Below are positions 24,613 through 37,250 of a stretch of 64,000 nt of DNA, in pieces. The position numbers were made by a program, and so were the translations under genes. Where the stretch lies: NCBI GenBank assembly GCA_964036665.1, contig OZ038527.1:3410001-3474000 (forward strand), read 5' to 3'. The first letter of the stretch is position 1; every line of letters starts with the position of its first letter. Origin of the DNA: Gordius sp. MW1 (lineage: Eukaryota; Nematomorpha; Gordioida; Gordea; Gordiidae). The notes below the pieces were generated by a model. It searched no databases and was not told the DNA's origin. It saw only the letters and a program-made list of their open reading frames with translations.

Positions 24613-25950
24613 CACCGGTCAGGTTTTCCACTTTGTCAACAATTGTAGTGAGTGCTTAATAAAATGTTCACAGTTTATTTAATTTGAACACAAGTCTGAG
24701 TTCAATAATTCTTTGTTACCAATTTGAATACAATATTATGGATATATCGTTATTATAAACATTTTAAATTTTCTATATAAATGTGGAATTTATTTAATAA
24801 AAGTGTCTTTTTATGTTAGTTATTAATATAGTGGTTTACCCATTTTTGTAATTAAAGCAACAATAATTATTCAAATTAATTATAAAGATACAACTAGGGA
24901 TATAGGTCTGCAAAGTCAATTTTTTTCAACCACCGGATTGCGTTTTCAACCTCTATCCAACCCAAAAATAAAATTTAAAAGCAAAGAACCAAAACGTGAA
25001 AGTGTTGTATAAATCTTAGGGTGAAATAAAAGCGTTCTGAAAGGCTATCTAGCAGACGTTTGGAATTTAAAGAAACCATTAAATATCAATTTTTATTGAT
25101 TGCAGGTCAGGTAGGCCTTTTCCCCATGGATTATAGTACAATACATATGTATAATGTTGTTGCTAAGTGTGTTACAAACCCAGTAATTGAAACAAAAATC
25201 ATTTCAGAAATGTTTTATTCATAGCTTAATTTTTTATGAAATTAGGTCATAAATTTTAAATATAAATGTATCTTAACATGAGTATAGGTAAAATCAGTTC
25301 CCAAGCAAAACCAATTTTTCAGCTATGGTTAACAAATCATTCAGCAATTTAAAATTTAATGATTGCACAAATAAATTATTTGCACGACAAAAGTGGATTA
25401 CTAATTGTTAATAACTATTGATTTTATTTAACCCAATTTTAAAATTCTATCTTGAAAATTGGCATGCTGAATTAACATTTACTTAGACATACTTTAGGCT
25501 ATACAACATTTATTGCGTGTTTTATTTCCTGATATATGAGGTTACACAGTCCATATACTTGTTCAATATCTAAACATAAATTGTCATGAATACATATATT
25601 TAATAATCAGAATCTTGTTTTTTGATCATCAAAATCATCCGCAAATTACCTCATCATTTAAAATTTCACAGCAAGCCACCTAAAAAGTATAGTGTATATA
25701 TATGTAAAAATAGATAATCAGAAAACTTTCATATCATTGGTTCATTTGGCGGAATTATGTCTTCATCATGCAATACTTTACTTGACCAAATAAGGTAGGT
25801 GTTCTAAGATTCATCATCTAAAAAATTTAAAATAATAAACTTGGGAATATTGGAATAGTCTACTCTGTTTAGCTTACTTTCAGCAACTCATTAAAACTTT
25901 GTCAAAGCTAGATCAAAACCCTTATTAAGCTGTCTACATATATAGGTGTA
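24613..25950. other. non-coding AT-rich stretch
   Basis: No gene or clear element. Its right part is probably 3' flank of the hnRNP-type gene, which is transcribed leftwards. Confidence 0.45.
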
Positions 25951-25955
25951 ATCTT

Positions 25956-25961
25956 TTTATT
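25956..25961 (-). promoter_or_regulatory. possible poly(A) signal of the hnRNP gene
   Basis: AATAAA on the minus strand, about 346 bases past the stop codon. Other AT-rich signals are possible, so this is tentative. Confidence 0.3.
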
Positions 25962-26306
25962 GATTTAATAATATAAACTCGGAAATACTTTACAATACAG
26001 GGGTATATGTATATATAAATATCATAATCCTTATTATTTATATACACTTAAATGATGATATAATATGTGCAATAAAGAATCTATCCGTTTCAATTGTATT
26101 GAAAATATCTGATAATTTGCTCATTGACATATATAGTTGGTTGCTTAGCTCAATACACATAAAGATGGGTGGGTGTTCATGCTTATACGTACCTGAAAAT
26201 ATATATAAACTTATATAACTTAAACAACTTAAGCAATTAGTAAAAACTTAATAAACTTATACATCAAAATAATTCAATTCAATAAGGTACTTACAAATTT
26301 AAAATT

Positions 26307-27795
26307 TTAATAGTTACGCCCTCTTTTTCCTCCAAACCCTCTATCACTCTGCCCTCTATTATTATCATCTAACAAAGCATTGAGGTGTTAAATGTTTTTA
26401 CAAAATACATTACTATATGGTTTATTTCTATTAAATCCATTCCCCGCTGGCCTTCTATCACGCATTGGTCCACCACTCATATTATTATATCCTTGACCCT
26501 GATCTAAAAGCAATTTATAGTTTAAGATAATTATAGAATGTTATACTTCTTGAATATCCTCCACCAGTAGAGGGTAAATTATTAGAAAAACCACTATTGA
26601 ATCCACCACCCATGCCCCCATCATTCATTCCCATCCCTGACATGCCCATCATAGCCATAGGATTGGTTGCAGATCCTGAACCCATCATATTGCCCATTCC
26701 ATTCATGTTACCCATTGGCATAGATGAATTTGAACCTGCTTATAAATTTCACGTAAATATAAGATGTAGAATAAAGTGTACCAAAAGATCCTCCTCCCAT
26801 AGGATTTGTTCCACTAGATGGATTACCCATACCTCCCATCATGTTGCTCATCATTCCCATATTAGCTAGCATATCAAATGGTGTAGCACCACCCATCATC
26901 ATTCCATTATTATTTCCCATGTTCATGGGCATATCATCCATCATGTTCCCACCCAGACCTACTGGTCCACCTAAGAAGTTACCAGGCATCATCATGCTAT
27001 TGTTGCCATTATAGTCATCTAACATGAAAATAGTATATAAATATATGAAATAAGTATAAAGACATACCTTCTTCTTGATCATTGTATCTTTTTCGTGGAG
27101 CACTTTTCCTTTGTTGATTACGCATTTCCTCTTTCGACAGTGCCTTCCTAACCTCTGATGTTTTGCCATGGATTGTGTGATATTTTTCCACTACAAACAT
27201 GGTTTAAGCTATATTCATAAGTGAAAAACTTACAAACAATTTTATCCACTGTATCATAATCCTCAAATGTAAGGTAAGCGAATCCACGTTTTTTACCAGT
27301 TACACTATCACGAATAACATTAGTATTTGAGATTTTTCCAAATTTAGAAAAGTAATCTTCTAATTCAGGTTCATTAACCTCCTCCAGCAAGCCTCCAATA
27401 AATATTTTATTGATGTTCTGCTGAGCTTCTGGCTTATCAGCTTCCTATGTTTCAGGTATATATAAATTTTCAATAATTTACCCCTCGTGGTATGGCTCTT
27501 TTGGGTTCTGTTTTCCGGCCACCTATAAAATGAGGTCTATTACGTTGAGCTTCATCAACACTCTCTGGACTTTGATAGGTGACAAAACCAAACCCTCGCG
27601 ACTTTCCAGTTGAATCTTTCATGACCACGCAATCAACGATTTCGCCAAACGTAGAATAAAACTCCCTTAAATCTTCGGTTGTCGTAGAAAACTTAAGGTT
27701 GCCAACAAAAAGTTTGCAAAAAGCATCTTTATCCTACAATTTTATTAGTACAAATAATATAAGCATTAATTTACTACATCGCGATCTTTTGTCAT
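26307..27795 (-). CDS. hnRNP A/B-type RNA-binding protein, two RRMs
   Basis: Eight coding exons on the minus strand: 27778-27795, 27482-27733, 27234-27444, 27068-27190, 26782-27018, 26547-26735, 26414-26503, 26307-26368; all phases agree and give 393 residues. RRM1 has RNP2 KLFVGNL (about residue 13) and RNP1 KSRGFGFVTY (about 50); RRM2 has KIFIGGL (103) and KKRGFAYLTF (141), followed by the hnRNP A hallmark VRKALSKEE. Residues about 200-340 are Met/Gly/Asn-rich (NMGM, MMGG), and the tail has RGG-like arginines ending RGRNY. Such proteins bind nascent RNA and shape splicing and export in the nucleus. Introns are about 40-50 bp. The start (MTKDRD) is in a tiny first exon and is the least certain part; the frame from exon 2 on is firm. 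Confidence 0.9.
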
Positions 27796-27927
27796 TGTAA
27801 AATGGCGGATATAATGTTTGAACTATACCAAGTTGCAATATATCAAAATTAATTTTTAATTTATATAAATAGCAGCTGTCGTATTTTACCAAAAAAAAAT
27901 TTTGCAAATAAAGTTGCATGTAAAACC

Positions 27928-29083
27928 TGTAGTAGCCAATGATATATATTAATTGCTCGCGGCATTTTACTTGAGTCTACTTTAACTGACTCATTTATAT
28001 TACCTTATATAACTCGCGACGTTAAATGACCTATCACATATAGCTCGCGGATTTACCACAATGTTAATTGAATTAATGTATTACTTGATTAATTCGCGAT
28101 TATATAAAGAGGTGTTTACACTTTTTTATTTACGAACTCTCTTTTCCCTCACTTTAGTATTTACCTTCAATAAAGAGCACCCCCCCCCCCAATAACTGGT
28201 GACCCCGCATTTCGGGGGAGCCTTTTTTTACATCCCCCAGAACACACCCTTAAATATTGGGCACTACTCTGTGAATCAAGCATCCAATATAAATATTGTA
28301 AAGACACGATCGAGCTAAAACAACCAACTTCAACCCCTCTACTAATCTCGAGCAATACGTGTCCGACTACTGTGAGGGAAACAAGATTCCCACCTACCTG
28401 ATTGTTTCTACGACGAAAACCATGAAGCTACTACACCTCTACTTAGACAACAACAACGTCTGCCGAACGCTTAACCACTGCTCTGCGCATGGCCCTAATC
28501 ACAAAACACATCTCAACATAACCAACACCGCATTGCCTCTTGCAACGAGCAAAGACTGCGTTCGGCAAAAACAAAGACCCCTACTACTACCAGCGTTCTC
28601 ACCACCGCTGACCGGTTTAGTTGATGACCGATTGCGATTCCAATATAGATGCGTATGCCCGCGGCATGTATCTTATTAATATATTGGATAGCACAACAAC
28701 ATCACACACACACAACCTCGACCACCTCACTAACAAGTAACAACCAGGGTAGGCGGAAAAAAACTGGCTAGTAGTACGAACATCACTTACACCTCCCTTA
28801 CATCCAACAAAAAATTTGTTAATTTTGTATGCACTCCATTTATACCCAAGTAACCAATAATATTTAATTGATTGCTCGATTTTACTTAAGTCTACTTCAA
28901 TTGACTCATTTATATTACCTTATATAACTCGCGACGTTAATTGAATCACATATACCTCGTGGATTTACCAATAAATGTTGAATTAATGTATTATTTCGAT
29001 TAAAAACACTTCCTTATCTACAAACTCTTTTCTTTCCCCTCACTTTATTATTTACCTTCAATAAAGAGGATCCCCTCCCAATA
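27928..29083 (+). mobile_element. miniature LTR retrotransposon (TRIM-like)
   Basis: Two direct repeats, 27928-28194 and 28846-29083, share long stretches (ACTCGCGACGTTAA, TATTTACCTTCAATAAAGAG) and both contain an AATAAA signal, as LTRs do. A primer-binding-like TGGTGACCCCG starts directly after the first repeat (28197). AACC flanks both outer ends (27924-27927 and 29084-29087). The internal region is only about 650 bp and its single open frame (28359-28679) matches no protein I recognise, so it lacks reverse transcriptase. It lies just upstream of the hnRNP start. Confidence 0.75.
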
Positions 29084-29087
29084 AACC

Positions 29088-30500
29088 TATCTAAATAAAA
29101 CATTTTTAATAGTTACTTAGACACCATTATAAGTTAAGGACAATTTTCGTTTCAATTTATTAGAATAGTCATACAAGGTTGTTATACGTTAATGATTGAC
29201 ACATCGTAAAAACAATTATCTCTTTAAAATTTGAGAAAAACTATTTAAGAACACACAAAAGAGCAAATGAAGAAATATTTCTATAATAAGCCCTTGTGTT
29301 TAATATGATATTAATGGTTTCCATGAATACTTAGTTAACCCTAAATTTAATAACGAACCAGCCGAACATAATTAATCAATTTTAAAACATATTGCTAAGT
29401 AACTAATATTGTAAATTTTTATTATAGTCATTTTTGTGTCATTTCTTTTTCCTTTATAAATTATAGCGCATGTCAAAAATTTTGTGCGAAAACATAGTTA
29501 TAGTAGCGTTATATTACAATTAATGTCAAAAATTTGTGCAAAAACATGGTTATAATAGCGTTTTAGGTTAATAAAACTTTTCTTACTTTAATTATTATGT
29601 TTATTATAAGAATTTTTTCTTTAATCTAGGCATGGTTTATATATATAATCATATTTTTTTATAAATATTATAGTCCAATAGTTAAACATTTCAGTAAAAG
29701 ATTGCGATCAATAGCACTAATTGCCCATGCTATAAGGCTACAGCCATTTTTCTCACAACCATATTGCATCCTATTCAATGTGAATAATATCGGGATTCAC
29801 CGTCAATATTTATACTAAATTATGTGCAAAAATAACATTCAGTCTATGTGAAAAGTTGGTAATTGACCGGTTTTAGATGTTAGTAAAAACTGGTTATTGG
29901 CATATAATTGAGTCATTATTGCGTTAACCCGAAAATTACCCATGTAACTTTTAAGTTACACCTATTAAAATTATGTTTAATTAAAATGTAATGGTTTCAA
30001 TACACAGTTGCTGCCCAATAACCTCACAAAACGTTTTTATCATCCGGATCTATCGACTTAAAATATTTTCCAGAGTTCACGATTTTTTCATATCCCACTC
30101 AAACAATTCAATTTTATGGAAAAACAAACTTGAGTTATATGATTATTTTTGCATGCTCTAAAAGAATAATTTCTGCCTATTTATTTGATATCAATTTATT
30201 TTTAAAATTATATTTTTATCCTACCTTTTTTTGACTTTTAAATTTAATGTCTCCTAGAAGTGACATTGGGAAGGGCATTTTTTGGCAATAAGTTAGATAC
30301 GTTTTTATAAACCTTGTAAACGATGACTGTCCACTACTATGCCATAAAAAACTTATATTATCTTATAATAAGTCCTGTTCCATTACCTTTGATTTTTAAA
30401 GCGACAGAGACAAAAAAGTATTTAGAGAAAAGTTTTAGAATTATGCTTAAAATATGAGGTTTTTAATAAACTTTGTAATAATTTTTAAAACAGTTTGTAC
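29088..30500. other. non-coding AT-rich stretch
   Basis: No gene seen. A short duplicated segment (TGTCAAAAATTTTGTGC near 29470 and 29523) is the only structure noted. Confidence 0.4.
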
Positions 30501-30529
30501 CGCTTTTAGAACATTGAATGACTTTTTAG

Positions 30530-32030
30530 AAGAATTGGGATGTTCTAATTTAGATATAATGGAAGTTTTTATTTTTCCTCCAAGCAAGGAAGGTGGCAGA
30601 AAGTTAAAAAAATAGAAGCCGATTTAGAGCATCTTCCTTGACATTAAGTCTTGCGTAGAGATTATTTCTTCCGATCTAAAAAGTTCATCCTTTCAAGATA
30701 ATTTGAATTGGCAGGATGATGAAAAATATTTATTAAATGTGATCGCAAGGAAAGTGATAGTACAAACATCACCAACCCCATAAGATTATTTTGAGCAATT
30801 TTTCTCCGATAAAAGTGAGATATTTTGTTAATATGACAAATTTAATTGCCAGCCATTATAATATAAAAAAGGAGGAGTGTAATATTGCTATACTCCTAAC
30901 AGGATATATAACCCAGAAAATTCTTAAATGTTTTGTGGTGCAATCCTATTGCTACGATCAGATGGTCTCATACGGAATGCGCCGTAATAGATTTCAAGAG
31001 ATAACAAAATACTTAAATTTATGCTACAGTTTGAAGCTAGACTTGACTGATTTGCCAAAGTGCGGTAGTGTTTCAATCTTTTTAATAAACATTATAAGAA
31101 AAATTTCAAGTAAAGGGGTCAAATATTTCATTGGCCGAAACCACCCTATTATGAACAATATAACAACAAACAATTTATAAAGGGAAAGACAATGCGCTTT
31201 GGATATAATAATCATGGTCAGCGAAAACAAGGTCTGGGTACCGTGTGGCTTTCTAAGTTTATCAGGGTGCTTCGTGTATTCTACCATCCAAAAACGCCTG
31301 GTTTAGGGGTAGCTGTCATAATAGACATTATGATAAATTACTGGGAAAATTTTTCTTTGTAATATTTATTTAGATAATTACTTTACCAGCACAAAATTGC
31401 TAAAGCACTCTCAAAAATCAATGTTGGCGCTATAGGAACAGTCAGAACGAATTGAATAAACCGCTTTAAAGTTTTGTAAAAAACGAGGTCATTTCGAAAA
31501 AAAGTTACTTCATATATATTAGCAATACAATGGAATGACAACTGTATAATTTGTAAGTTATAGAATTACCATGGAACTCAGACTAATAAAAAAATCGGCA
31601 AAATGGGTTCAAGCAACAAGGTGAAGTCGAGAATACAAGTTGATAGCGCGTTTATGGTTTAAATGTACATTAGATATATGCGTGGGGTGGATAGATTTTA
31701 CCAAAATATTCATGCTACAAAGATTTTTTATAGGGGAAAAATGCATTTAGCATTGACGCGGCATGTCAAAATGTGTGGCAAATATACAATTCAAACAATG
31801 AGTATATTTCATTGTGCAACTTTTGAAAATTAATAGTAGTAGTGTTTTATTTCAAAAATATAGTTTTCACCGAAAAGAAGTGTTAGCTTTGCTTTAACAG
31901 ATATAAATCGTATATCTCAAAACATCAAAAAGAAGCCTGTTTACAGAAGCTCTGTTAAGTTTTAAGAAAGCGAGAGGTCTTAAATGTTCTTATTGTAATG
32001 CCGAATTTTATTTAAAATTCTTGGTATTAT
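30530..32030 (+). pseudogene. piggyBac-type transposase relic
   Basis: Pieces in several frames follow the order of a piggyBac (DDE_Tnp_1_7) transposase: DYFEQFFSDKSEI near 30785, then NLIASHYN, GMRRNRFQEITKYLNL (about 30975), NNKQFIKGKTMRFGYN (about 31165), a GLG-containing segment, NYFTS-type residues near 31370, a GVDRFYQNI segment (about 31685), and a Cys pair (CSYCNAEF) near 31985 where these proteins carry a C-terminal zinc-binding tail. Many stops and frame breaks; not functional. Terminal repeats and TTAA sites were not found. Confidence 0.75.
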
Positions 32031-32817
32031 CATGACTTATAATTAATTTTATTGCAATTGAATTGATGTATATAAAAAATTGAATGTTGTATTTTTGGTG
32101 TTCCCATTGTCACATTTAGGTGAAACCCACCTATCTACTCGAGTGCATTAATTTTCAAAAAATTTCGACTGACTATTTTTAACTAGATCCCAGGAATGCT
32201 AAATAATTACTTTTTAACAAAATTTGACCGGCCAAAAGTTACTAGTACCTGGTAGGTTAATTGTTAATTTTATGTCCTAATTTAATGATTATTACTGTCA
32301 AATACAGTAACAAGTAATACAATTGAGGACAAAAAATATTCCTTCTGCATTATGGAATAAATAAAAAACCTTAGCATATTTTCTTATTTGAATCACCGAA
32401 TTGCTAATAATTTGTGGGTTAGTGTTATAGTGTGCCAAGACATCAGCCAGCAATTAGTAAGTTACACTAGCAATGTGATTATTAAGAAGTCCAATGGATT
32501 CAAATGAAATTATAAATTTATTATATAGATATCTAGATCATAGTATAGCGCATTATATCACACCCTTAGTGTTGTGATTTTCTTCAGTGACCAATGTTTT
32601 GTGGTGTAAAATTTCTCTTTTATAATAAAACCCTTATATTTACCCTATGTATGAAATAAGTAAAGGGCACACTTCATCTTATAAAACCACATGTGAAATA
32701 ATTGTGTAGCAAGTTAGAATAAATTAATAAACCGCATCATAGAACCAAATCAGATTATACCAACATCATACATCGTATCTTCTTCTTTTTTCTTCTTGAT
32801 CATCTTGACCAGGTGAG
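32031..32817. other. non-coding AT-rich stretch
   Basis: Nothing identifiable. It may hold the rest of the piggyBac copy. Confidence 0.35.
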
Positions 32818-34078
32818 CAGAGGTCATATTTATTTGCAATTTTATGCCCGAACCCCCGGTTCAATTTTTTAACCTCATTGCCCGCCCGACAAACCTTTCT
32901 AGGTGGCCGCACGGGCCCGCTCAAGACATTAGAGCTGCCCAAAATGTCCGATCCGAAATATTAAATTTGCTTGTTAGGCCATAAATATTGCAATCTCAAA
33001 TTCTTTCAACCACTATTACAAAAATTAGCATAAAATTAATGGCATATCGAATAAAACAAATATAGAAATATTTCATTATCACGGACAAAATAGTCAAATA
33101 ATTTTTCCAAATAAAACTTTTGATCTTTAATTTTATCCTAATAGGTCAAAAAACGTAGTATTTGGTATTTCGAAAATATTTGGCTAGTTTCTTTATAATA
33201 TTGTTATCACTGGCGCTCTAGGTCACAATATTTTTTTATATTAATTGCTAATGCATTTAGGTACAAACATGTTAGAGCGTTTACAAATCATATAACAACA
33301 AAATATTAAGTAAATGCAGCCGATGTCCATGAAAATATTTGTGCAGCAATTTTTTAATTAAGTTTAAAGTAAACATATTTTATAAATAATTTTACAATAG
33401 ACAATATTCCTCTTTTGGGTTACTTCTAAATGAGTAAAATTAGTTCAATTAGTCAATCTGTGCTCTTAAAACTTACTTTTTTTGATAAAAAAACAATAAT
33501 TTATCAATAGAATTTAAAAGTAATTTATAAAATTTTTTTAATTTGAAGCCAATAAAAAAATGTATAGAAATTAAATTTATTATTATAAAATAAGTAATAG
33601 CTTAACGATAGCAACGAGTGATAAGGGATTAATAAAGGCGAATTGGGGAAGCTTTGTTAAACCAAATATGTTTAAAAACCTAAATGATATTAGAATGAAA
33701 TTTAACACTCGCATGCACTGTGTCAATTTGGGCATGACGCTTTTGTATTATGTATAGACGGCACATGTTAATTACGAAAAATAAAAGGACTACATAAATA
33801 TAAATATTTCAATCCTTTTCATGAACGTAGCTAGAAATAGGGACTTGATGGAAATATAGTGGTTAGGGTAAAAATTATAGAAATAACTTGAAGACGAATG
33901 GCGAAATCAAGTTTCTTAACTCTTTTAGATTTTAATATACAATCAAATAAAGAAGTAACAAAATAATACATTATATAAAAAATTCCATTAACCCCAAATT
34001 TCCCGAATCCTATCCTCGTGCCCGCCCGGGCCCGTCCAAAAATAAAAATTTAGGACGGGCCGGGCAACCTGATCTCTG
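32818..34078. mobile_element. hAT-like element with GC-rich subterminal repeats
   Basis: The left end CAGAGGTCAT and the right end ATGATCTCTG-like TGATCTCTG are inverted; flanks caggtgag and tgggtgag match at 6 of 8. GC-rich blocks (CCCGCCCGACAAACC and CCCGCCCGGGCCCG on the left and right) lie near each end. AT-rich interior with no transposase frame. Confidence 0.6.
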
Positions 34079-34208
34079 TGGGTGAGTCCATATCTTGACT
34101 AATCCCTTTAATTTTCATAACTTTAACGACTTGTCCTTGACACGGGGTCGTCTTCTTTCTCTCTTCCCGGGTACCTCCATGTCCAGTACTTCTCGATTTA
34201 CGTCATTC

Positions 34209-37076
34209 TAGTGGTGGGAAAAAGTTAGGCGTGAGTCAAGCCCAGGTCAACCTTAGACTGGGTTAGAGATTCCTTAAAAATTTCTAAGGTCTTTTAGAAA
34301 CGCTAACTTCTGCACCGGGGTTTAAATTAGAAATTAACCATATCTCGAGGTCAATTGAGAAGCCTAAAGCTTAGGTTAGAGCGTAAAATTAACCTAAAAG
34401 CTATTATGTTGATCAATAGAGATAGCCTAAATTTTAGGTTAAATTAATTAACCTGGGGTCAATATTTTTTATATACTGTTAAATTTCAACTTAATTATGG
34501 TCTTTTAGCATTTTGTCTTATTTTTTTTACATGTTTAATATTGTTGCAGTCGCTGACTACATTATGCGTAGCAAGACCAGCTGCGCTGGCAAGGCAATTA
34601 TGCTTGAAGGAGAGTACGGGAAATTTATTCTCTTTGTTAGAATGTTGTATCATGGCACACACACACACATTCCCCCCCCCCCCATCATTCTCTCATTTAT
34701 TAGTGTCTGTAGACGCATCTTAAGGTATACGCATTTTAATGTATACGCATCTTTATGTATACGCGTAGTCCCTGTCCCCCATCGCTCTCTACGCGATTTA
34801 TATAGTGAAATTCTAATACGAGTATTCCCATCATTATTTAGCTCGTAGTTATTTGTAAACGCGTAGGAATACATACGCGTGTTTACATCAAATGATAGGA
34901 TATCAATCCGCATATATATTTCTTGTGTGAGAATAATTATCATATATATATATCATTTTTCTCGCGGATTCTTTGGGCATCGTAATAATACGTTTATCAT
35001 GAAATAAAGATATGAATAAATAAATTATAAAGTAAAAATATCCATAATATAATCCTATTAACTTAACCCTTAATCCTTAAACTCTAAATCATAATCTTTT
35101 ATTTCATTTTTTTTTGTCTTTCTTACAAATATAAAATAGAAATTTATTTTTATTTAGATAAAAAATAAAGCAAAATAACGATAAAAATGTAATTTATTAT
35201 ATTTATTTTATTTTTAAGGAAAAAACCGAGATTGGGGTTTTTAATATATACCTACCTCTATAAATTGTTTTATTTTTATTGCCACCATTTTGTAACATAT
35301 TCTTTTTTGTGCGATGTAGCGTGACTGATGGTGGTTGTATTTGTATCTAGCTAGAGAACTGCACGGGTGACCCGAGACCAGACCCGGACCCGACCCGACC
35401 TCGGGTCGGGTTCGGGTAGAAAATTTGAAAATGATTTCGGGTCGGGTCGGGTCCGGGTAGAAAATTTGAAAATTATTTCGGGTCGGGTCGGGTCCGGGTA
35501 AATAAATTTGAAAATGCTTTCGGGTCGGGTCGGGTCAAATTTATAGAGTCGGGTCCAAGGTTTATACATTGTAAAAAACACGCGAGACCTATTTTTTTAA
35601 TTAATGTTAATTGCTAAGCAAAGAGTGTTTTTAAATATCGAAATGCACAATTAATTTGGATCATTCTTTATTTAATTCTCTTCCTCTTTTTTTAAATTTT
35701 AAAACTCCAAACTCTGAAGTGCTAGCTAATTCTCATCACTAATTCAAACTACATAAATTACTCCTGTTTTTAATTTGACTATTAAAGGTAAAGTATTTCA
35801 ATAAAGTTATATTTCAAATTTTTTTAGTGTTAACAGTGAAGTTTTAGCTAATCCTCATCGTTAATTTAAATTACATTTAATACATAGCCAACTTAAAAGT
35901 AAGTTATAATTTTATAAATTTTTCATGTGCAATTTTTTTTATAATACCTTATAATTATTTTAAAGTTTCATATCAAATGAATTTATCTTAAATTGTACTT
36001 CAAACTTAAAACATTTGGACAGTCACTATAAATTTCATCTTATATACTATATTGATCATAATCAGCTATATATTAATGGTTTCATAATAACAATAAATGG
36101 ATGTTAAATAGTTGTCTCAAATCTATAACATATGAGCAGTTTACTTGATATTAGGAAACTAAATATAGATAAATAATTATGAGTTTTTTTTCACCATCCC
36201 CTTTAAAGAATACAAATCATCATGGCTTTTATTAGTCGATTTAATTTTACACACGGCAATTTTCGCGCTCGAAAGTAATTTTTTTATAATTTTTCGGGTC
36301 GGGTCGGGTTCGGGTTGAAATTTTTAAAATGCTTTCGGGTCGGGTCGGGTTCGGGTGGAAAATTTGAAAATGATTTCGGGTCGGGTCGGGTCCGGGTAGA
36401 AAATTTGAAAATGATTTCGGGTCGGGTCGGGTCCGGGTAGAAAATTTGAAAATGATTTCGGGTCGGGTCGGGTTCGGGTTGAAAAAAAGTGACTTTGCAG
36501 TTCTCTATATCTAGCTACTTCTATATTCTCTATGTGAAATATCAGTCACGCTACATCGCACAAAAAAAATATGTTACAAAATGGTGGCAATTAAAACAAA
36601 TTATAGAGGTAGGTATATATTATGAACCCAAATCTCAATTTTTTTCTTAAAAATTAAAGAATTAAAATAAATTAAATCTATATTTTTAGTTTAATCTGTC
36701 TTATTTTTAATTGGAATAAATCATAAAATTTCTATTATATATTATATATGTAAAAAATAAAGCAGACAAAGTGCTAAAAGATCGTAATTAAGTTGAAATT
36801 TTACAGTATATAAAAAAAATATTAACCTTAGGTAAATCAAATTAACCTAAAGGTTTAGCTATCACTATTGATCAACCTCATAGCTTCTAGGTTAATTTTA
36901 CGCCTAACCTAACCTTTAGGTTAGTCTACACATATTGACCTCAAGGTTTGAGGTTGATATTGACCTATAACCTCGAGGCAGAGGTTAGCGTTTTTAAAAG
37001 ACCTCAAAGGTTTTTTGAAAAGCCTAACCTAACCTTTTAGATTAGGTCGACAAAATCTGAGGTTTTCCCATCACTA
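34209..37076. mobile_element. long fold-back (inverted-arm) element
   Basis: The ends TAGTGGTGGGAAAA and TTTTCCCATCACTA are inverted, and similarity continues inwards: AACCTAAAAGCTATTATG on the left mirrors CATAGCTTCTAGGTTA on the right, and GTGCGATGTAGCGTGACTGA mirrors TCAGTCACGCTACATCGCAC. The right arm is about 570 bp; the left is longer, with an extra AC- and C-rich stretch near 34530-35100. A 1156-bp hAT element sits at the centre. No 8-bp duplication was found at the outer ends. Confidence 0.75.
35352..36507. mobile_element. hAT-type element with GGGTCGGGTC repeats
   Basis: Terminal inverted repeats TAGAGAACTGCA and TGCAGTTCTCTA. The flanks are both tatctagc (35344-35351 and 36508-36515), a perfect 8-bp duplication. 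Subterminal arrays repeat TCGGGTCGGGTCGGGTTCGG together with AAAATTTGAAAATG, about four units on each side in opposite orientations. No coding capacity. A decayed relative is at 48640-49612. Confidence 0.92.
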
Positions 37077-37250
37077 GATATAGTACTATGCAGAGCTGTT
37101 AAGTAACTAGTTACATGTAACTAGTTCCTGGAACTATTTCCTTTTCTTCAGTAAAGTAACTGTAACCAGTTACTTTTACTTCAGGGTAACTGTAACTGTA
37201 GTTAGTTACTTTATTTCAGTAACTGTGTAACTAAAGTTACAGTTACTTTT

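Noticed and set aside
34513-34943. Open frames of about 100 codons on both strands
   Set aside because: They overlap in opposite directions within the extra part of the fold-back element and show no conserved motif.
35351-35581. TRPE-repeat minus-strand frame
   Set aside because: It is a translation of the GGGTCGGGTC array of a hAT-type element.
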